From Thalassiosira profunda (taxonomy: Eukaryota > Bacillariophyta > Thalassiosirophyceae > Thalassiosirales > Thalassiosiraceae), in contig JALLAP010000175.1 in assembly GCA_036939355.1 (NCBI GenBank), positions 1 through 17,498 on the forward strand: DNA of 17,498 nt, read 5' to 3'. This document shows, in pieces, positions 1 to 7,867 of this stretch. Each line of letters begins with the position of its first letter. Position 1 is the stretch's first letter. A program made the translations under genes and the position numbers. The notes under the pieces are model-generated. The model was not told the DNA's origin. It searched no databases and saw only the letters and a program-made list of their open reading frames with translations.

Positions 1-275
1 TGTGGGTGAACGACAATCGCGAGGACTTCGACCTGGCCATGGACAGCCTGGAGGCTGAATACATGAAGCATCCCACCAAGCTGGCGGTGTCGTGCGTGAT
101 GGACGACGTGGCGAGGAATCCCATCGAGGGGAATCCGGAGATGGAGGAGGCGGTGCCGTACTTCAACGCCGGGACGATGGCAGTGGTGAGCGGGCCGAAG
201 CGGTTCGCCGAGAAGGCAAAGGGGTATTTGATGCGGAAGGGATATCCGGAGAATTGCATATGCGTTCTCCCGTGA
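1..275 (+). CDS. 3' end of a probable FAD/NAD(P)-binding oxidoreductase (5' partial)
   Basis: The reading frame is open from the first in-frame codon (base 3) to a TGA ending at 275. No ATG precedes the conserved part, so the gene begins outside the window. The last 35 residues read like the C-terminus of the ferredoxin-NADP reductase/cytochrome b5 reductase superfamily: a beta strand ending in VVSGP (compare the family's CGP-type turn at the NAD(P) site), a helix KRFAEKAKGYLMRKGYP, and a final strand ICVLP. Only about 90 residues are visible, with no flavin motif, so the substrate cannot be named. The family call rests on this C-terminal pattern alone and is tentative. The next gene lies on the other strand and is convergent. 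Confidence 0.5.
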   Translation, partial: WVNDNREDFDLAMDSLEAEYMKHPTKLAVSCVMDDVARNPIEGNPEMEEAVPYFNAGTMAVVSGPKRFAEKAKGYLMRKGYPENCICVLP

Positions 276-307
276 GGTGGCGTCTAGCTTTGGAATGGAC
301 AACACGG

Positions 308-328
308 CATGATTCGCGTGGAATCATG
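308..328. terminator. Perfect 8-bp stem-loop in the 3' flank
   Basis: The arms CATGATTC (308-315) and GAATCATG (321-328) pair perfectly around a 5-base loop. The hairpin starts 32 bases after the stop of the upstream partial gene, inside the short convergent spacer before the aldo/keto reductase. It is probably a 3'-UTR structure. No role can be shown from sequence alone. Confidence 0.4.
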
Positions 329-448
329 AAAGGGGTGAGCTATGAATAGGGTTGGGGAGCAGGGTTGCATCATATCTTTGTGTGTTGAAGCGGCAAGCGC
401 CGTGCTACATGAGAAGTGCATATGAATAGTGAGGTCTTTTACAGCAGT

Positions 449-1843
449 TCACGAAATTTCTGTCGGATCCCAGCTCGGCCCCGAAACGTCGGCATCGCCC
501 CACCCGTCCCGCCTCCCTAACTTTCCGGCCCGGTAGCCCACATCCAAGCCGTCAAGCACCTTCATCTCCTCCTCGCTCAACACAAACGGCGCCTCAGTGA
601 CCCCGCCGTAGCTGTTCTCCGCGATGGCCATTCTCTCCACCTTGGACGCCGCACCGGACCGCGGCACGCAGGCGTATCCCTTTTGCAGCGACCAACGAAC
701 CAAAACCTGTGCTTTTGTCACTCCTCTTGCCTTGGCCAAATCGGAGAGCACCGCCCACCCCTCCGATGGACCGTCGACGCCGCTGAGCTTCGACCAGGCG
801 GAACATCCCACGGCTATTCCGTTGGCGTCGCAATACCGCACCACGTCGGCATGGGCGTTGAACGGAGACAATTCCAGCTGGTTGATCGCCGGGAGGTTCT
901 GCAACTCCTTCCCCACCATTTCCTCGATTTCCCTCAGCGGTCCCACGCCGTAGTTGCATACTCCCACAGAACGGACAAAGCCGGCGTCGCGCAATTCCAA
1001 CAGTGCTTGGTACGTCGCCAATCGCCGTTCCTTGTCCGTGAGCGGTGAGTGGATCGACACCAGGTCGAGGTAGCCGCCCAGTTCTGCTATTGCGCGTTTC
1101 ACCGCTCGCTTCACCGCCACCGGATCGGTCGATTGCTCTTCATTAGACAGCTTGTGTGAAACAAATAACTGCTCCCTTCTCCCCCGCCGTCCGGCGCTGC
1201 CATCAATTGGTGGTGCGGCCGACCTATAGGATCCCACCGTTTGGATTGCGTGCTTCTCCCCCGCGGCGGCCACGGCGTCCAACACTTCCAGCAACTCCGG
1301 CTTTTCGTCCTTCCAATATCCTTTGAGACCGGTGAATCCATTGTCCAGATACAATTTCAGCGGCTTGCTGACCTCGCCATTGGACCCGTACAACGTCGCC
1401 ACGTCGAGGTGCCGTATGCCCGATCGCAATGCCAAAGCGACGCACCGGCCGGCCTGCTCCGGGGCCGTTTTGTACAGCGAATAGCCCACACGAGGAATTT
1501 GGAGGGTGGATTGGCCCCCCTTCCCTCCGCGAATTGGGAGCAGCGGCGGCGGATCAACGTTGGGCACGATCGTATGCCGCGCCGCTCCGGTTGCAATGGA
1601 CGCAGGCTTCGGCGCGCTGCCGCTGATGCGGGCGGCGTTGAAGGCCGCGAGGTCGACCGCCTCGGCCTCCGCCGCGTTGCTCACATCAAGTGGCGAGAGC
1701 AGAACGCCAGATCCAACGATTGAGGATGCCGCGCTGACGAGGGCGTCCCGCCGGCTGATCTGATGACGAGCGTCGATGGGACCGCGCGAGAGAGCCGCCG
1801 CGAGGGGTGCCGCGGCGAGGAGGACGAGGAGGGGGCACCACAT
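449..1843 (-). CDS. Aldo/keto reductase with multipartite plastid presequence
   Basis: Encodes a 464-aa member of the aldo/keto reductase superfamily, which reduces carbonyls with NAD(P)H in a TIM barrel. The full catalytic tetrad is visible: D147 and Y152 in HLDVATLYG, K231 in FVSHKLS, and H265 in SIHSP. The later blocks VRSVGVCNYG, INQLELSPFN and CSAWSKL are typical of the family. Between the catalytic Tyr and Lys there are 79 residues, so about 45-50 more than usual, forming a basic, Gly/Ala-rich insertion. An in-frame ATG exists 24 codons upstream (1915). I prefer 1843 because it places a clean hydrophobic signal peptide (WCPLLVLLAAAPLAAAL) at the N-terminus. After it comes SRRDALVSAASSIVGSGVLL and then an AxA-type site (NAAEA), which resembles a twin-arginine thylakoid signal. 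Localisation is inferred; the enzyme family is secure. Confidence 0.9.
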   Translation of the reverse strand: MWCPLLVLLAAAPLAAALSRGPIDARHQISRRDALVSAASSIVGSGVLLSPLDVSNAAEAEAVDLAAFNAARISGSAPKPASIATGAARHTIVPNVDPPPLLPIRGGKGGQSTLQIPRVGYSLYKTAPEQAGRCVALALRSGIRHLDVATLYGSNGEVSKPLKLYLDNGFTGLKGYWKDEKPELLEVLDAVAAAGEKHAIQTVGSYRSAAPPIDGSAGRRGRREQLFVSHKLSNEEQSTDPVAVKRAVKRAIAELGGYLDLVSIHSPLTDKERRLATYQALLELRDAGFVRSVGVCNYGVGPLREIEEMVGKELQNLPAINQLELSPFNAHADVVRYCDANGIAVGCSAWSKLSGVDGPSEGWAVLSDLAKARGVTKAQVLVRWSLQKGYACVPRSGAASKVERMAIAENSYGGVTEAPFVLSEEEMKVLDGLDVGYRAGKLGRRDGWGDADVSGPSWDPTEIS

Positions 1844-1919
1844 GGCGAAATGGCGACGGGTGGGCTCTTGGCGCTGCAAAGGGGTGATTCGTACGTTAAA
1901 ACTTACTAAATACATACGA

Positions 1920-1944
1920 CTAGCCTCCGCGTTGCTCCGGCTAG
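1920..1944. repeat. CTAGCC/GGCTAG inverted repeat
   Basis: Six-base arms CTAGCC (1920-1925) and GGCTAG (1939-1944) flank a 13-base loop. A similar CTAG-armed hairpin lies at 2419-2445. The pair brackets the repeat-rich spacer. Confidence 0.4.
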
Positions 1945-1962
1945 CGCTGCGCGAGTGTACAT

Positions 1963-2038
1963 AGCGTGCTGTATCTAGCAGTGTGAAAGAGAGAGGTGAG
2001 CGTGCTGTAGCAGGTAGGCAGTGTGAAAGAGAGAGGTA
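1963..2038. repeat. Imperfect tandem repeat, two units (36 and 40 bp)
   Basis: Each unit begins AGCGTGCTGTA (1963 and 1999) and ends with the exact 20-mer GCAGTGTGAAAGAGAGAGGT (1978-1997 and 2018-2037). The units differ by a short insertion in the middle. It lies in the presumed promoter/5'-UTR side of the aldo/keto reductase gene. Confidence 0.8.
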
Positions 2039-2404
2039 GGTCAGTGCGACACTCTAATTTTATTTTCGTAGTGCTTTAAGTGGTACAGGGGCTTGAGGTA
2101 GGGTGTAGATTTTTAGTCATTATGACAGTCTCACCGGCATTGACACCACCAATCCTTCCCTTAATTATGTAGGATTAATTATTATCTAATTATTACCAGG
2201 CAAATTCTGTCCGTCCGTCTGTCTGTAATACTGCCCTTACGACATGCAATACTGCCCTTTGAGTGCCGTTTTTGATAGGTGCACTATTGCCTACCGGTAC
2301 TAAACAGAGAAAGTTAGCAGGTTAATGACGTCAATGCGAAGTCCAATACAAGCTTCGTGGAGAGACAAATATTGGCGCAAAAAGGGCAAGCGAATATGTC
2401 TGAC

Positions 2405-2445
2405 GGCGCGGAGCGCCGCTAGCTGAGGCCGAAGGCCGAAGCTAG
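2405..2445. repeat. Two adjacent small hairpins
   Basis: GGCGC-GGA-GCGCC (2405-2417) is followed by CTAGCT (2419-2424) pairing with AGCTAG (2440-2445) around GGCC-rich sequence. They lie about 95 bases upstream of the peptidase start codon and could sit in its 5' UTR or promoter. Confidence 0.4.
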
Positions 2446-2539
2446 TGTAGGATAACAAGCGGATTTGTTCCTCCTCCGCCTCCCGCCTCCTACAATAGAG
2501 AGATATCGTACTCGCCTCCCACGCCACACTTGTTGCAAC

Positions 2540-3868
2540 ATGACGCGACGGCGGCTCCTCCAAGCTCTGTGCACCGCCGCGGCCGCGCTGTCGACGCATT
2601 CATTTGCCCCCGCCGCCCAGCGGCCGCGCGCGCGGGCGACGCTCCATCCGCTGTCCGCTGCCGACGGTGCACCCACCGAGGAAGGCAACTTCTTCTCCGC
2701 GTTATTGCAAAAAGTGCTGCCAACCCAACAACCCAGCCTCGTCGAAGATGTCCCAATCGAGACGGAGGAAGAGAAGCTGAGACGCCTCCGGCGCGAGCGC
2801 CTCGCCAAGATCGAGGCGGGGGAAGTCCGGCGAACCCAGCGCGCGGCGGAGGACAAGTACCTCTACCTCTTCCTCTTCGCCCTGCAGCTCCTTCCACTCG
2901 CTGGGACGGACCGAATCGAGAGCGTGCTATACTTTTTTGGGGTGGCCGTCACCACCGTCTATTTGGGGGGACGGCAGGAGGTCATCGAGAAGCCGGAGAG
3001 CGTCACCCGAGAGAATGCGTTGTATGCTCCCATCGGTGCATCGCTGGCGATCGGGGGATTGTACGCGCTGCTGAAGGTGGGCATCGACATCACGGCGCTG
3101 TACGCGGTGATGGTAACAATCTTCGGGGCGCTGGCAATATCGGACATCGGCGTTCCGCTCCTGCGCAATATTTTTCCAGATGTTGACTTTTCCAAGGCAG
3201 AGGTTCCAATTCCAAAGGCTTTGGCAGAGAAACTGCCAGACTACGATGCCGACCTGGACGAACCCTCGCTGCCGTTGGATGGATTGGTCACGCTCGGCCT
3301 GGGTGTTCTCTGCACGATCGTCTACTGGGCCCCGGCGGCGATGGAGCAAAAGTTCTTGATCAGCAACGCCATTGCGTGGGCCCTCGGGATGGTCTCGCTG
3401 GGCGCCATCTCGCTGGGCTCCTTCCAGACGGGGGCGATCCTCCTCGCGGGTCTCTTTTGCTACGATATCTTCTGGGTTTTGGGGACGGACGTGATGATGA
3501 CTGTCGCTACCAAAGTCGAAGCGCCGGTGAAGTTCCTTTTCACGGCTCCTCCGTCGGACGAGCCCAGGGCATATCCTTTCTCGGTGCTTGGGCTGGGCGA
3601 CGTTGTGATACCGGGATTGTTTGTGAGGCTAATGGCGAAGGCGGACGAAGTGCTCCAGCCAAAGAACCTATCGTATTTCAACGTAGCGACCGCGGCGTAT
3701 GCCGCTGGACTTTTGGCGTGTTTCGGAGTCAATGAAATATTCCACAACGGACAGCCGGCGCTTCTGTATTTGGACCCTTCTCTTGTCGGAAGTTCTTTGG
3801 CGTGTGCAGCAGTCAACAATCAGGTGACCGATCTTTGGGGGTTCAAGGCGGAAGAGACGGAAGAATAG
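2540..3868 (+). CDS. Signal peptide peptidase-type intramembrane aspartyl protease, plastid-type presequence
   Basis: Encodes a 442-aa polytopic membrane protease of the presenilin/signal peptide peptidase family (MEROPS A22), which cuts transmembrane helices within the bilayer. All three signature motifs are present in order: YD in GLFCYDIFWV (Y308-D309), GLGD in SVLGLGDVVIPG (351-354), and PAL in GQPALLYLDP (406-408). The frame is open upstream, but the first ATG is at 2540. That start gives a signal peptide ending in ALSTHSFAP, with Phe22 matching the ASAFAP-type cleavage motif of secondary plastids. A charged segment (about residues 70-105) precedes the membrane core, and the C-terminus is acidic rather than a KKxx ER-retrieval signal. 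Targeting to the plastid or its surrounding compartments is inferred. A second, partial copy of this gene ends the window on the other strand (17424-17498). Confidence 0.93.
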   Translation: MTRRRLLQALCTAAAALSTHSFAPAAQRPRARATLHPLSAADGAPTEEGNFFSALLQKVLPTQQPSLVEDVPIETEEEKLRRLRRERLAKIEAGEVRRTQRAAEDKYLYLFLFALQLLPLAGTDRIESVLYFFGVAVTTVYLGGRQEVIEKPESVTRENALYAPIGASLAIGGLYALLKVGIDITALYAVMVTIFGALAISDIGVPLLRNIFPDVDFSKAEVPIPKALAEKLPDYDADLDEPSLPLDGLVTLGLGVLCTIVYWAPAAMEQKFLISNAIAWALGMVSLGAISLGSFQTGAILLAGLFCYDIFWVLGTDVMMTVATKVEAPVKFLFTAPPSDEPRAYPFSVLGLGDVVIPGLFVRLMAKADEVLQPKNLSYFNVATAAYAAGLLACFGVNEIFHNGQPALLYLDPSLVGSSLACAAVNNQVTDLWGFKAEETEE

Positions 3869-4040
3869 ATCACGATTGCAACTAGGTACCCTCGAACCAA
3901 AGCTGCAGGCCGGCACTTCACAATCAACTCCAACAAACTTCTAACCACGCTGAAGTCACGCGTGATTTGCAGCAGCAGACTTCTCTTTTTTCTTTTCCAC
4001 TCCTCCTTTCGTTCCTCCGATCCGCTCCGCTACGTGCACC

Positions 4041-5063
4041 ATGATGGAGTCAGCGCACATGGAGCGGCCCCCGTCTGGTGGGGACGGCCGCCCTCCCTCG
4101 AGCGGGGAATCTCCAGACTCGCCCCTCGACGATCTGGCGCTCGGAAGCAGCGACGACGGCGGCGAGGGCGACAAATCTAATGCTGCCGTTGGGGTTGAAA
4201 ATAATGGGGGTGCAACGGACGATCCGTGGGCGGTGCTCGCGGCCGCGGCGGGAGAAGAGCCCCCGGCGCCCGCCGCGGCCACCCCGGCCCCCGCCGCCGA
4301 TGCAACGCAACCTCTGGAAATCTCCGCCGACGGCGCCGGAGTGGAGGCTCCGGCCCTTGCACACGCGGAAGGCGAGACGTTCACCATGCCCTCGGCCGAC
4401 GGCGACCGGCCCACCCTCGCCGCCCAGATCCAATCGTCCACCGCCCAATTGGGGTCCGTCCTCCAAACCAAAATCCACGAGGTCGACGAGAAGATCGGCG
4501 CGACCGCCAAGGCCCGGGACGTCGACCAGCAGTACCACATTAGCGAGAAGTGGGGCGAGTTCAACACGAACGTGCTCCAGCCCACCACGGCCAGGACGGT
4601 GGAGAAGACGAGGGAGGTGTCCGCGTCGGTCAAAGAGAAGGTGGGGCCGTCCGTGAAGGAGCACTGGGGGAGCATTCAGCGGCGCACCACCGAGATGGGC
4701 ATCGCGGAGAAGTGGTCGTCCCTCTCCGCGCAAGCCGGGGAGAAGATTCGCGAGACCAAGGAGAAGGCGGGGGAGGGCGTCGAGCACTGGAAGGAGGAGC
4801 AGGAGAAGAAGCGCGCGCTGGCCAACGCCAGCGGGGACGGGAAGAATGGGGGCGGATTGGCCCCGCAATTGGAGGGGGCAATGGAGAAGGTCGTCGAAGG
4901 CTGGAATGGGGGTGTCGGGTGGGTGTCGCAGAAGATCCAGGAAGCGAAGCGAAATCGCGAGAAGCAGCAAATGAACGGGATCGGGAGGAGCGATGCGCTT
5001 GACGGCGATAAGGAGTTGTCGCGGCTGGACTCGAACGGGTTTCCCTCGAGCTTTCGCAAATAG
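4041..5063 (+). CDS. Unknown protein with disordered N-terminus and tryptophan-spaced helical region
   Basis: A 340-aa protein of no family I can name with confidence. Residues 1-130 are acidic and rich in Ser, Gly, Pro and Ala, and probably disordered. From about 130 to 310 the sequence becomes Lys/Glu-rich and helical. Trp residues recur in similar settings: EKWGEF (171), EHWGSI (209), EKWSSL (225), EHWKEE (250) and VEGWNG (288). The stretch around SVLQTKIHEVDEKIGAT and ISEKWGE faintly recalls the C-terminal helices of plant RRM proteins of the BPA1/CID type, but no RRM is present. No signal peptide or membrane segment is seen, so it is probably cytosolic or nuclear. The choice of the first ATG (4041) is simple; in-frame ATGs at codons 2 and 7 are alternatives. 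It follows the peptidase gene by 172 bases on the same strand. Confidence 0.75.
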   Translation: MMESAHMERPPSGGDGRPPSSGESPDSPLDDLALGSSDDGGEGDKSNAAVGVENNGGATDDPWAVLAAAAGEEPPAPAAATPAPAADATQPLEISADGAGVEAPALAHAEGETFTMPSADGDRPTLAAQIQSSTAQLGSVLQTKIHEVDEKIGATAKARDVDQQYHISEKWGEFNTNVLQPTTARTVEKTREVSASVKEKVGPSVKEHWGSIQRRTTEMGIAEKWSSLSAQAGEKIRETKEKAGEGVEHWKEEQEKKRALANASGDGKNGGGLAPQLEGAMEKVVEGWNGGVGWVSQKIQEAKRNREKQQMNGIGRSDALDGDKELSRLDSNGFPSSFRK

Positions 5064-5240
5064 GTTGGCAAGACGTGTGAAAATTGGAGGTCCGGTCGGT
5101 GCAGAGGTTAATCCAGTGGAGCGGATCTGTTTGAGAAGGGGAAGAGCGTAAGCAAAAGGAGTGAATGGTATTGTATTGGTTCTTTATCTTACAGAAAAAG
5201 CATCGACATCTTCACCTATCCTGTCCCGGAGACTGAAACC

Positions 5241-6008
5241 TTACTGGAAATCACTCTTCGCGGTCACGTCAATGACTGATCCATCCAACAAGAGTCCTGC
5301 CTTCATACCCTCCTCCAGCTTACGAACGACCACGTTTCTGTACGACGGATCGTACGGTTCTTCCTTCGTCGCACGCCCGGCATTATTCGATCCGAATCCT
5401 CCGAATCCTGTCGACTTTTTTGTTTGCCGTGTCTTTTTCTTCAAGCCATCCACGCGTGCTTCGGCCACCGCCTTGACAAATTCGCTCTTCTCGAAGAAGT
5501 GGTGGTCCACTCCGTACGAATCCAGCTCTTTCTTCAGCTCCTTCACCGTCATCTTCTGGCATTTATCCATCTCGGCCTGGATCTTATCGTGTCGGTTTGC
5601 CGCACCCACATCAACTTTGGGCGGTGGCCTCTCGGTCTCTGATTCGCCATTCGCAACGGGTGTCTTTCCCTCCTTCCGAGCCTTGACCAGCGCGTCCACC
5701 AGCTCCTTCTTCTCAAAGAAAGACTTGCAAGAAATTCCGTAGGCTGCAAGCTCGTCCCGGATTTCTTTGGGTTTCATCTTCTGCACCTCCTTCTTGATAC
5801 CTTCGACGTCTGCCGTGGCAAACATATCGAGCGGATTCCACATTTCGAGCTGCGTATGAGGACCCGACCGAGCCCGCTGCGGCAGAGTCTGCCTCGCAAG
5901 GGGACGAGAGGGATAGACGAATGCATGCACATGATGTGTCTCAGGTGCAGTGGAGGCGACGAGAAGCAGCGCGGCGGCTGCGGCGGCGGCTGTCGAGCGT
6001 GCGGGCAT
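5241..6008 (-). CDS. Plastid-targeted protein with two SAP-like helical repeats
   Basis: Encodes a 255-aa protein. The first ATG is at 6008; upstream in-frame sequence has only a GTG. The N-terminus is an Ala/Leu-rich signal peptide followed by HVHAFVYPSRP, with Phe30 at a likely ASAFAP-type cleavage site and a basic transit segment after it, so plastid import is predicted. Two related helix-turn-helix repeats follow. Repeat 1 (residues 78-111) contains KPKEIRDELAAYGISCKSFF; repeat 2 (153-186) contains TVKELKKELDSYGVDHHFFE. These resemble the SAP/ARMET-C-like motifs common in ochrophyte plastid proteins. SAP-like modules often bind nucleic acid or protein, but the ligand here is unknown. The C-terminal tail has a Lys-rich then Gly-rich linker and a conserved-looking final helix. 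The gene is convergent with the upstream unknown gene and divergent from the isochorismatase gene. Confidence 0.85.
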   Translation of the reverse strand: MPARSTAAAAAAALLLVASTAPETHHVHAFVYPSRPLARQTLPQRARSGPHTQLEMWNPLDMFATADVEGIKKEVQKMKPKEIRDELAAYGISCKSFFEKKELVDALVKARKEGKTPVANGESETERPPPKVDVGAANRHDKIQAEMDKCQKMTVKELKKELDSYGVDHHFFEKSEFVKAVAEARVDGLKKKTRQTKKSTGFGGFGSNNAGRATKEEPYDPSYRNVVVRKLEEGMKAGLLLDGSVIDVTAKSDFQ

Positions 6009-6349
6009 GTTGTATTGTGGAGCTGTCGTCACTGCAATCGAATGAAGATGGGATCGATGAACTTTTTATGAGAGGTGCGGAGGTGTTTGCAACCGAAGTG
6101 CTGACGACTCTTCGCTTTTCGCTTCGAGCCGTGCACCTCGGGTCATTTTGACACGACACAAGTGACTTTTGACACGACACGTCTTCTTTGGGGCTTGCCA
6201 ATCGTGCGAATGCGAAGGAGTTTGAAGCAAGCGGTCACAATTTGGAGCTCTCATCCGCGGTCAGTTGACACGCCGGTGTCAGAGCTCTTTCTATCGACCG
6301 TGCCCATAAACATCAACACAATACCTAACCCCGATAGAACGACCATTGA
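6009..6349. promoter_or_regulatory. Divergent promoter region with a 14-bp direct repeat
   Basis: This 341-base spacer separates two divergently transcribed genes, so it probably contains both promoters and 5' UTRs. The exact 14-mer TTTTGACACGACAC occurs at 6146-6159 and 6167-6180, 21 bases apart (about two helical turns). That spacing suggests paired binding sites on one face of the DNA. No gene is seen in it. Confidence 0.45.
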
Positions 6350-7105
6350 ATGAAAGAACATAAGCACCAGCAATTGAAGTGGAGGGCCGAAAATGAAGAT
6401 GCGTTGTATGCACCCAACTCGTGCCGGTCGCCCCAACGAACGGCGCTGCTCGTCGTTGATGTCCAGCCCGAGTACTGGACCGACAGCCCGTCGATCCGAA
6501 GGGACTTTGCCGGCTTCCCGGACCGGATGCGAAGCCTCCTCGCGACCTGCCGCCAGCACTGTATCAAAATCATCTGGGTGCGCACCGACTACCGAGTGTC
6601 CCACTCACCATGGCTCGTGCAGTTGGAGCGTCTGCGAGGACAAGCACCCGATTTCATGTTGGAGATGCCGTACGAACCGCCCGTTGCCTGGGAAGAATTT
6701 GCATCTCCGCTCGACGGGGAGATTGTGATTCCCAAAAGGCATTGGTCAGCAACTTCCGGTACGCCGCTGAAGGAAGTATTGCGTGCCTCTGAGATCGACA
6801 CTGTTATGGTATGCGGCCTCATCACCTCCGTTTGTGTGCAGCTAACGGCCTACGGGTTGTTCGAGGCAGGATATCGAACGATAGTCGTATCAGATGCATG
6901 TGCTGACCGGGGAAGGGCCCGTCACGAGGCAGCGTTATCTTTGTACGGCAACTACATGTATGAAACAGTCACCAGTCGGGAGTTAGAGGAGATGGCAGAA
7001 TCGATCCCATCCGCGCCCGAAGCGAAAGAGGAAATCTCCCTCACCTCGGTCGCCTCTCCGCCGCATCCACTCTCACGCCAACGTAATTTTGTAAGTAGCC
7101 AGTAA
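6350..7105 (+). CDS. Isochorismatase-family cysteine hydrolase
   Basis: A 251-aa protein of the isochorismatase-like superfamily, whose members cleave C-N or vinyl ether bonds (nicotinamidase, biuret hydrolase, isochorismatase and others). The catalytic triad is visible: D37 in LLVVDVQPEYW, K129 in IVIPKRHWSAT, and C162 in CGLITSVCVQLTAYG, which also carries the family's conserved turn before the cysteine. The fold continues through TIVVSDACADRGRARHEAAL. No signal peptide is seen, so it is probably cytosolic. The last 40 residues are a Ser/Pro-rich tail beyond the domain. The exact substrate cannot be read from sequence. It is convergent with the GNAT gene, with only 30 bases between the two stops. 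Confidence 0.9.
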   Translation: MKEHKHQQLKWRAENEDALYAPNSCRSPQRTALLVVDVQPEYWTDSPSIRRDFAGFPDRMRSLLATCRQHCIKIIWVRTDYRVSHSPWLVQLERLRGQAPDFMLEMPYEPPVAWEEFASPLDGEIVIPKRHWSATSGTPLKEVLRASEIDTVMVCGLITSVCVQLTAYGLFEAGYRTIVVSDACADRGRARHEAALSLYGNYMYETVTSRELEEMAESIPSAPEAKEEISLTSVASPPHPLSRQRNFVSSQ

Positions 7106-7135
7106 ACATTTTGGCAAACGATTTTCCCTGCATTT

Positions 7136-7867
7136 CTATTGTGTCGTCGGATCCCTCCTCATGCAGTACACTGTAAACTTGTCCGTGTCCGACGGAACCG
7201 CCAGCGCCAGCCTCTCCACCGTCCGGAATCCGAACCGTTGGTACATCGATTCCAATTGCTCCGTCTCCGTCTCCAGGTACAGCGCCATACCCTCCGCATC
7301 GGCCGTTTGGGTCAGCAGAGTGAGCATTTTCTTCCCGACGCCCTTGCCGTGGTGTTCGGGCCGCACCCCGATGGATTGAAGGTAAGCCCACTCATCGACG
7401 TCCTTCATGTGCTTGGTTCTTGTCTTCGTCAGCACTACCAGTTTCTCGAGTCGCTTCCGCGCGTGCGGGCCGTACTTCTCCTTTTCCTTCGACTTGTAGA
7501 TGGGCGGTACGCCGTGTTGGATTGAGACGATGATGCCGTCGAGCATTCCCTCCTTGTGGTTCGATGAAGATGCTAGGGTCATGCAACCTATCAGTTCATC
7601 GTTGGGGCCCTTCACCCCCAGAGGCAGGCCATTGCGGCTGTGGTAGATGAACATACTTCGGCCGAGCGCGTACATCTTCTCCGCCCGTTCGGGATCATCG
7701 CCTTCCAATCCGGCGATCCAGCCGAACATCGGATCGTCGGCGAAGGCGAGCGATAGAACGTCCAGTACATCATCTCTATCTGATTTTGAGAGCAGGGAGA
7801 CGCCGCTCCCGTCGAGCTGGCCGTCGAAGGCCGGATGCAGCGGGTGCTTCGACTGTTGCCCACCCAT
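7136..7867 (-). CDS. GNAT acetyltransferase with N-myristoylation signal (copy 1, complete)
   Basis: Encodes a 243-aa GCN5-related N-acetyltransferase. Motif A is visible at about residues 162-185: YLQSIGVRPEHHGKGVGKKM, with the GxG acetyl-CoA loop (HGKGVG). Motif B follows as MALYLETETEQLESMYQRFG. The N-terminal part (30-100) has the usual helix and strand pattern (DVLSLAFADDPMFGW). The frame stays open for 89 codons upstream, but the first ATG is 7867, which gives MGGQQSKHP. Gly2 with Ser6 is a classical N-myristoylation context, so membrane attachment is likely. The acetyl acceptor is unknown. It is divergent from the permease gene across a 435-base spacer that is partly conserved in the second copy (12986-13458). 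Confidence 0.9.
   Translation of the reverse strand: MGGQQSKHPLHPAFDGQLDGSGVSLLSKSDRDDVLDVLSLAFADDPMFGWIAGLEGDDPERAEKMYALGRSMFIYHSRNGLPLGVKGPNDELIGCMTLASSSNHKEGMLDGIIVSIQHGVPPIYKSKEKEKYGPHARKRLEKLVVLTKTRTKHMKDVDEWAYLQSIGVRPEHHGKGVGKKMLTLLTQTADAEGMALYLETETEQLESMYQRFGFRTVERLALAVPSDTDKFTVYCMRRDPTTQ

Larger units (their letters stand above)
1844..2539. other. Divergent intergenic region, no gene seen
   Basis: This 0.7-kb spacer separates the 5' ends of the aldo/keto reductase (-) and the signal peptide peptidase (+), so it should hold both promoters. I see no protein-like frame in it. It contains an AT-rich stretch (about 2160-2200), a GTCC/GTCT-type simple repeat (2209-2226), two copies of AATACTGCCCTT (near 2227 and 2249), an imperfect tandem repeat (1963-2038) and two CTAG-armed hairpins (1920-1944, 2419-2445). 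Its composition differs from the GC-rich flanks. Confidence 0.6.

Noticed and set aside
1963..2038. CRISPR-like or satellite array
   Set aside because: Only two imperfect units with no regular spacers, in a eukaryotic promoter region.
2465..2539. 25-residue N-terminal extension of the signal peptide peptidase
   Set aside because: It starts at TTG; the first ATG at 2540 gives a clean signal peptide.
3956..4970. Long minus-strand open frames opposite the Trp-spaced protein (3956-4675 and 4050-4970)
   Set aside because: They have GC-driven low-complexity composition (Pro/Arg/Gly/Ser runs) and no domain signal; they look like shadows of the plus-strand gene.
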